Of a DNA stretch of 64,000 nt, positions 60,616 to 64,000 are shown piece after piece. Numbering within the stretch: position 1 is the stretch's first letter; each line of letters begins with the position of its first letter. This DNA is from Caenorhabditis elegans (Eukaryota > Nematoda > Chromadorea > Rhabditida > Rhabditidae): contig NC_003284.9 of assembly GCF_000002985.6 (NCBI RefSeq), positions 10,974,001 through 11,038,000 of the forward strand, given 5' to 3'. The notes under the pieces are model-generated. The model saw only the letters and a program-made list of their open reading frames with translations, was not told the origin of the DNA and ran no database searches. A program made the position numbers and the translations under genes.

Positions 60616-63600
60616 TTCACGTCAAACTGTGCGTGTATTTGCCTATACCTGATGTTTGCGTGTCGTTGCAATTTAAATTTTCAACAACAACCTGTGACCC
60701 GTTTTCCATCTTTCTGTTTCCCAAATGTTCCTTGTGCTCCAAAATTCGAAAGAAAAAGCCCCCCGTAGTGTCAGTGCTCCCCACCAATTTGTTCACTATC
60801 TCTTCGGTCCAATCTCTGCGTCTCCCCAGTTTACTCTATTTTTGCTACCCATCGATTTTGAAGCTCTCCCAACCCTCCCCTCTTCCTTTCCCTTGTTTAG
60901 CACGTTGACCCCTGCTTCGTCTTGTTCTCTTCTCTCCTATTCCTTTACAACAACAGAGAGAAGGCTCACCCTACATGCTTCTTCTATCTTTTCTCATGTT
61001 GCCGTTGAGCCAGTCTGAAGCCTAGAAAGGAGCAGATAGAGCAAAATAAAATGAGACGGAGAAGGTGCAGAATACGAAAAAAGACAAGAAGAAAGACGAA
61101 TTATAAAAAAAGATTAGAAATAAGAAGGAGGAACAAAGTCGTGTGGAGAGGCTAACAAAAAAAAAGAAAGGGGTGTCAATGATTTTCCCATTTTGAGAAG
61201 GTCCAAAATGAACTTGTGGGTCTCATTTTAGCTTTTTTGGTTTTATAGAACATTGTAGCACACAACTTTGGTTAGAACAACTCACAGAAAAAATTGTCAA
61301 AAAAGCTGTTGTTTTGTTTTCTCCCACTGACAAAAAACACAAAACTCGCCATTGTGTATATGTACATTCATAACTCATTATTTCTGTTATTTGAAGCATA
61401 ATATCGTAAGAAAATCGATAAGTTATATGTTTTCGAAAAACATTGAAGCTAAAAACAGGAACCCTAAGAGATGAGTAGAATATATTTTTCTAGCTGACTT
61501 CATCTTCTCTATTTTTAAAAATGTATCCTTAACTTTTATAGTTTTACCATCGTTTTAAATAAAGGTGTAGACTTGAATACATAATACCCTTCTGAAAATA
61601 GTTCGATCTAATGCAGACATTCGAACAGTTGCTTTACCTGATTGATCACGCATCTTTCTCTCATTTTTTCTTTTCGCCCGTCGCCGAGAGTCAACGGAGG
61701 GGCCCGTTGAATTGTAAATGAACAGGCGCCTTTGCGGCTCAAAACGTGAGCAGTGTAATCCATGAAGCCGTGGCTCTTCTCTGTCCCTGTGTGTCTATCA
61801 ATATGTGTGTATATCTGTGTGTGGTGAAGAAAGAGATTCTTGTGCTGTAACAACACATGCGTTCCATCATTTGTCGATTATCTCAAAATTAATTTTTCAA
61901 TGTCAATAGCTAGATTTCATTTGCAAAACAATTGCTGTACTCAATGTTTGGCATTATATCCGAATAAGTGATTTGAATGTTAACTTTATCATAAGCTGTA
62001 TTTTTTAATATATTTATATAATATACCATAACTTTCATATGCACGTTCAGTAGATAATAGTTATTTTATACTCTAGGATTTTTTTGAATTTGATAATAAT
62101 TTAATAGTTTACTGATTGCAGCTCTGCATTTGTTTAAAAAAAAATAGGGCCAATTACACACTGATCCCTGAACAAAATTTTCACGATTCACTGATCCTCC
62201 GCGTGTTGGACAGCACTAGAACAGGTTATGCAAAACCCCTTTTTCTCGTCTTTTTTTCTTTTCCAACCAATCCTTCATTTACTATTTCTTCCGCCCGTCG
62301 GGTTATTTGCGTCTCTGCTACTCTTACAGTCATATACTATTTTCGCTCTCGGACTATTATTGATTCATATCAGAGATCTTCTCACTGTTCCGCATGATAT
62401 TTCTCTCACTGTTTGATCTTCCACTGTTTTTCTGTCTCCCGTCGTCAGCTTTAACAAGCTGCGAAGATTCTCCGTTCATTGATTCCTACAAGCTGACTTA
62501 CTACAAACGTCATCATCTTCATTCACAGTGAGACTGGCTAATATTGATTGATCCATGTGGGAGAAAGTTTTGCATTTTCTTGTTTATCTCGACTTCACTG
62601 AGTGGCTGACACCGCGCCGCCCTAGATGTGACGTCTTCTCGGATCTATCGGCCCAAGTGAAAGTTTGCTTTACGGTCCTTTTTCTCAAAGTCTCTTTATA
62701 TTTTCGCATCATTCTTCTAATTCTCGTCTAATTATCTCTCTTTCTCTTTATCCATAGACCGACTTTTTTCTTCCTCCTCACACCAAAAATCCAGGTCGTA
62801 ACATTGGAGAGTATTCAAACATTTTTTGTTGAAATTGTGAGCACCTACGTGTAAACGTGCCTTATCAGCACACACGAGCTGGGGTGATAGATAAAACTCC
62901 CTTTGATTCGTCTTTTGTTAGACAACGAGAAATAGAAGCGTCCTTAACTTTAAAACACTCTCCTTATCAATTGCCTTACTTGCTTTCCATTGTCATCTAT
63001 TTTTAGCCTCGCAACGTTCAAATTCACTTCTCAAATTGTTTTCTTATAAACAGACGGTATTATGCCTCGTCGAAAGGCCACTGATGGTCCGGCTCCTCCG
63101 AAGCAGCCCAGAACGCGGCGGAAGAAGGCAGTACCGGAAGAGCCTAAACCAGAAGTTTATGATCCAATGAGTAGTTATGGGATGGACGGCATGGATCCAA
63201 ACATGTATGGCCATCATCCAGATTATGGTTACGGAAATTATGGGCATCCACCTCCATTTGCTGGCCCAGAAAGCTCTAATAGCCATTATGGAATGCCACC
63301 ATCACAAGGAACAAATTCCCAAAATAATATGATGTTAGTACAACAGAACCAACCATTTGTCAAAAATTGAAAACAGAAACGTTCTTGAATTAATTTTTTG
63401 TATTTTCAGGATGAGATCTCAAGCGACTGAACCACAACCAATTGGAAATACTGTTAGTCCCCTCGAATTTCGGATACACGATATGAATAGAAGGCTATAT
63501 ATCTTTAGTTCAACAGGGGTGAGTAATTGTGAACAAAGTTAACAAGTTTGCAATTTAGAATTGAATAGAAAACATAATCAAATCTTGTTTAGGTATCTGA

Positions 63601-64000
63601 AAATGATCAACAGCAATGGTGGGATGCGTTCTCGCACGAATTCTTCGATGATGACTGCAAACTCTGGTTTGTCATTGGATCCGAACCCGTTGCATTTGCA
63701 AGTCGGGAAAGATATAGTGAGTATTTATAACGTGATTTTTTTTAATTCTAAATTAATGTTTCAGTTATTAACCGTCAATTCATTCCCAAATTCTTCCGAT
63801 CAATTTTTGATAGTGGAATGCGAGAACTTCAATACGTACTTCGTGGACCTTCTAGAGAATGTACATTAGCCAATGGTTCACAGGCTTATGAAAATGAGAA
63901 CGTGTTACAAATCACTAGATACGATCAGTCAAGTCAATTCGAAGTGAATACCGAGGGAAAGTTGTACGTTGAATTTGCACCATTTGATGAAGTTATGAAT
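51057..64000 (+). CDS. ldb-1: LIM-domain-binding cofactor LDB-1, 3' end off the edge
   Basis: Homologue of LDB1/NLI/Chip, the dimerising nuclear cofactor of LIM-homeodomain proteins. Common exons: 63054-63333, 63410-63518, 63593-63716, 63765 to the edge. MPRRKATDGPAPPKQPRTRR is followed by a Tyr/Pro/Gly-rich stretch, then the conserved dimerisation domain (EFRIHDMNRRLY, WWDAFSHEFFDDDCKLWF, RQFIPKFFRSIFDSG). The LIM-interaction domain would lie past the edge. Three starts are possible: ATG 63062 inside the common exon; a first exon at 51057-51093 joined through 54954-55040; and a start at 55712 (55712-55803) joined through 60351-60382. Both longer routes enter 63054 in phase 1. The common part is secure; the upstream starts are inferred. 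Confidence 0.92.
54954..55040 (+). other. ldb-1: Candidate second coding exon of ldb-1, isoform 1
   Basis: 87 nt with TTTTCAG acceptor and G|GTAAG donor, phase 1 in and out. It encodes AAFGRLAQSYRIQDLLFII and can join directly to the common exon at 63054 as IID-GIMPRRK. Confidence 0.6.
55712..55803 (+). other. ldb-1: Candidate first coding exon of ldb-1, isoform 2
   Basis: Exon from 55699 with a TTTTTCAG acceptor. ATG-ATG opens MMFHRPPSARPPLNHVDQL... and ends in phase 2 at a GTTAGT donor. The next matching exon is 60351-60382. Confidence 0.65.
57125..57172. repeat. CA microsatellite
   Basis: Interrupted (CA)n of about 48 bp in an ldb-1 intron. Confidence 0.9.
57240..58160. other. GC-rich intronic stretch of ldb-1
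   Basis: Higher GC than its surroundings, with CTTCTTCGT-type runs near 57960-58020. Open frames exist on both strands but are low-complexity or interrupted by stops. Probably regulatory or compositional. Confidence 0.4.
60351..60382 (+). other. ldb-1: Candidate 32-nt coding exon of ldb-1, isoform 2
   Basis: Flanked by CTAAACAG and TG|GTGAGT. Phase 2 in and phase 1 out links 55803 to 63054 as KPGNLSFFPNPVAD-GIMPRRK. It is very short, but both splice sites are strong. Confidence 0.65.
60587..60614 (+). repeat. 28-base poly-G tract
   Basis: Uninterrupted run of 28 G on the plus strand in an ldb-1 intron. Such tracts are known in C. elegans, can form G-quadruplexes, and are deletion hotspots in dog-1 (FANCJ helicase) mutants. 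Confidence 0.97.

Overview
The window is nematode DNA, and its gene content matches the Caenorhabditis elegans X chromosome. It is AT-rich and has compact introns with TTTCAG-type acceptors. I rebuilt the gene models by hand from splice sites and reading phase. Several models close at the lengths I remember for the named proteins: VER-4 at 1216 codons, VER-3 at 1227, and the EGL-15 exon-5B form at 1040. No database search was possible.

Layout. From 1 to 5265 on the minus strand lies the 5' three quarters of pxn-2 (peroxidasin); its last exons are off the left edge, and a 105-bp minisatellite sits in the intron at the edge. From 8.4 to 23.4 kb on the plus strand is a tandem pair of VEGF/PDGF-type receptor tyrosine kinase genes, ver-4 then ver-3, each preceded by a diverged copy of the same upstream block. 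From 24.1 to 36.9 kb on the minus strand are a KCTD-like BTB protein, a membrane-anchored collagen with a long non-collagenous tail, a compact DEG/ENaC channel subunit, a transthyretin-related secreted protein and an MSP-domain protein. Between the collagen and channel genes, on the plus strand, is the microRNA mir-251 with a likely promoter. At 29.5-30.1 kb is a hAT-type MITE with a perfect 8-bp target duplication. At 38.7-40.4 kb is a plus-strand gene of unknown family with an N-myristoylation-type start. At 40.9-41.3 kb is a possible minus-strand single-pass membrane protein. From 42.4 to 49.1 kb is egl-15, the FGF receptor, with mutually exclusive exons 5B and 5A and two C-terminal tails. 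From 51 kb to the right edge is ldb-1 (LIM-domain-binding cofactor), with phase-compatible alternative first exons spread over 12 kb and a 28-base poly-G tract in an intron.

How the genes relate. Three receptor tyrosine kinases lie within 40 kb and share an Ig-domain ectodomain, a single membrane span and a tyrosine kinase. pxn-2 and the collagen belong to extracellular matrix. Nothing indicates an operon; genes lie on both strands with generous spacing. I found no wholly new system. The most informative signals are regulatory: the egl-15 splicing switch, upstream ORFs in both ver genes, paired in-frame 48-nt introns, and the alternative promoters of ldb-1.
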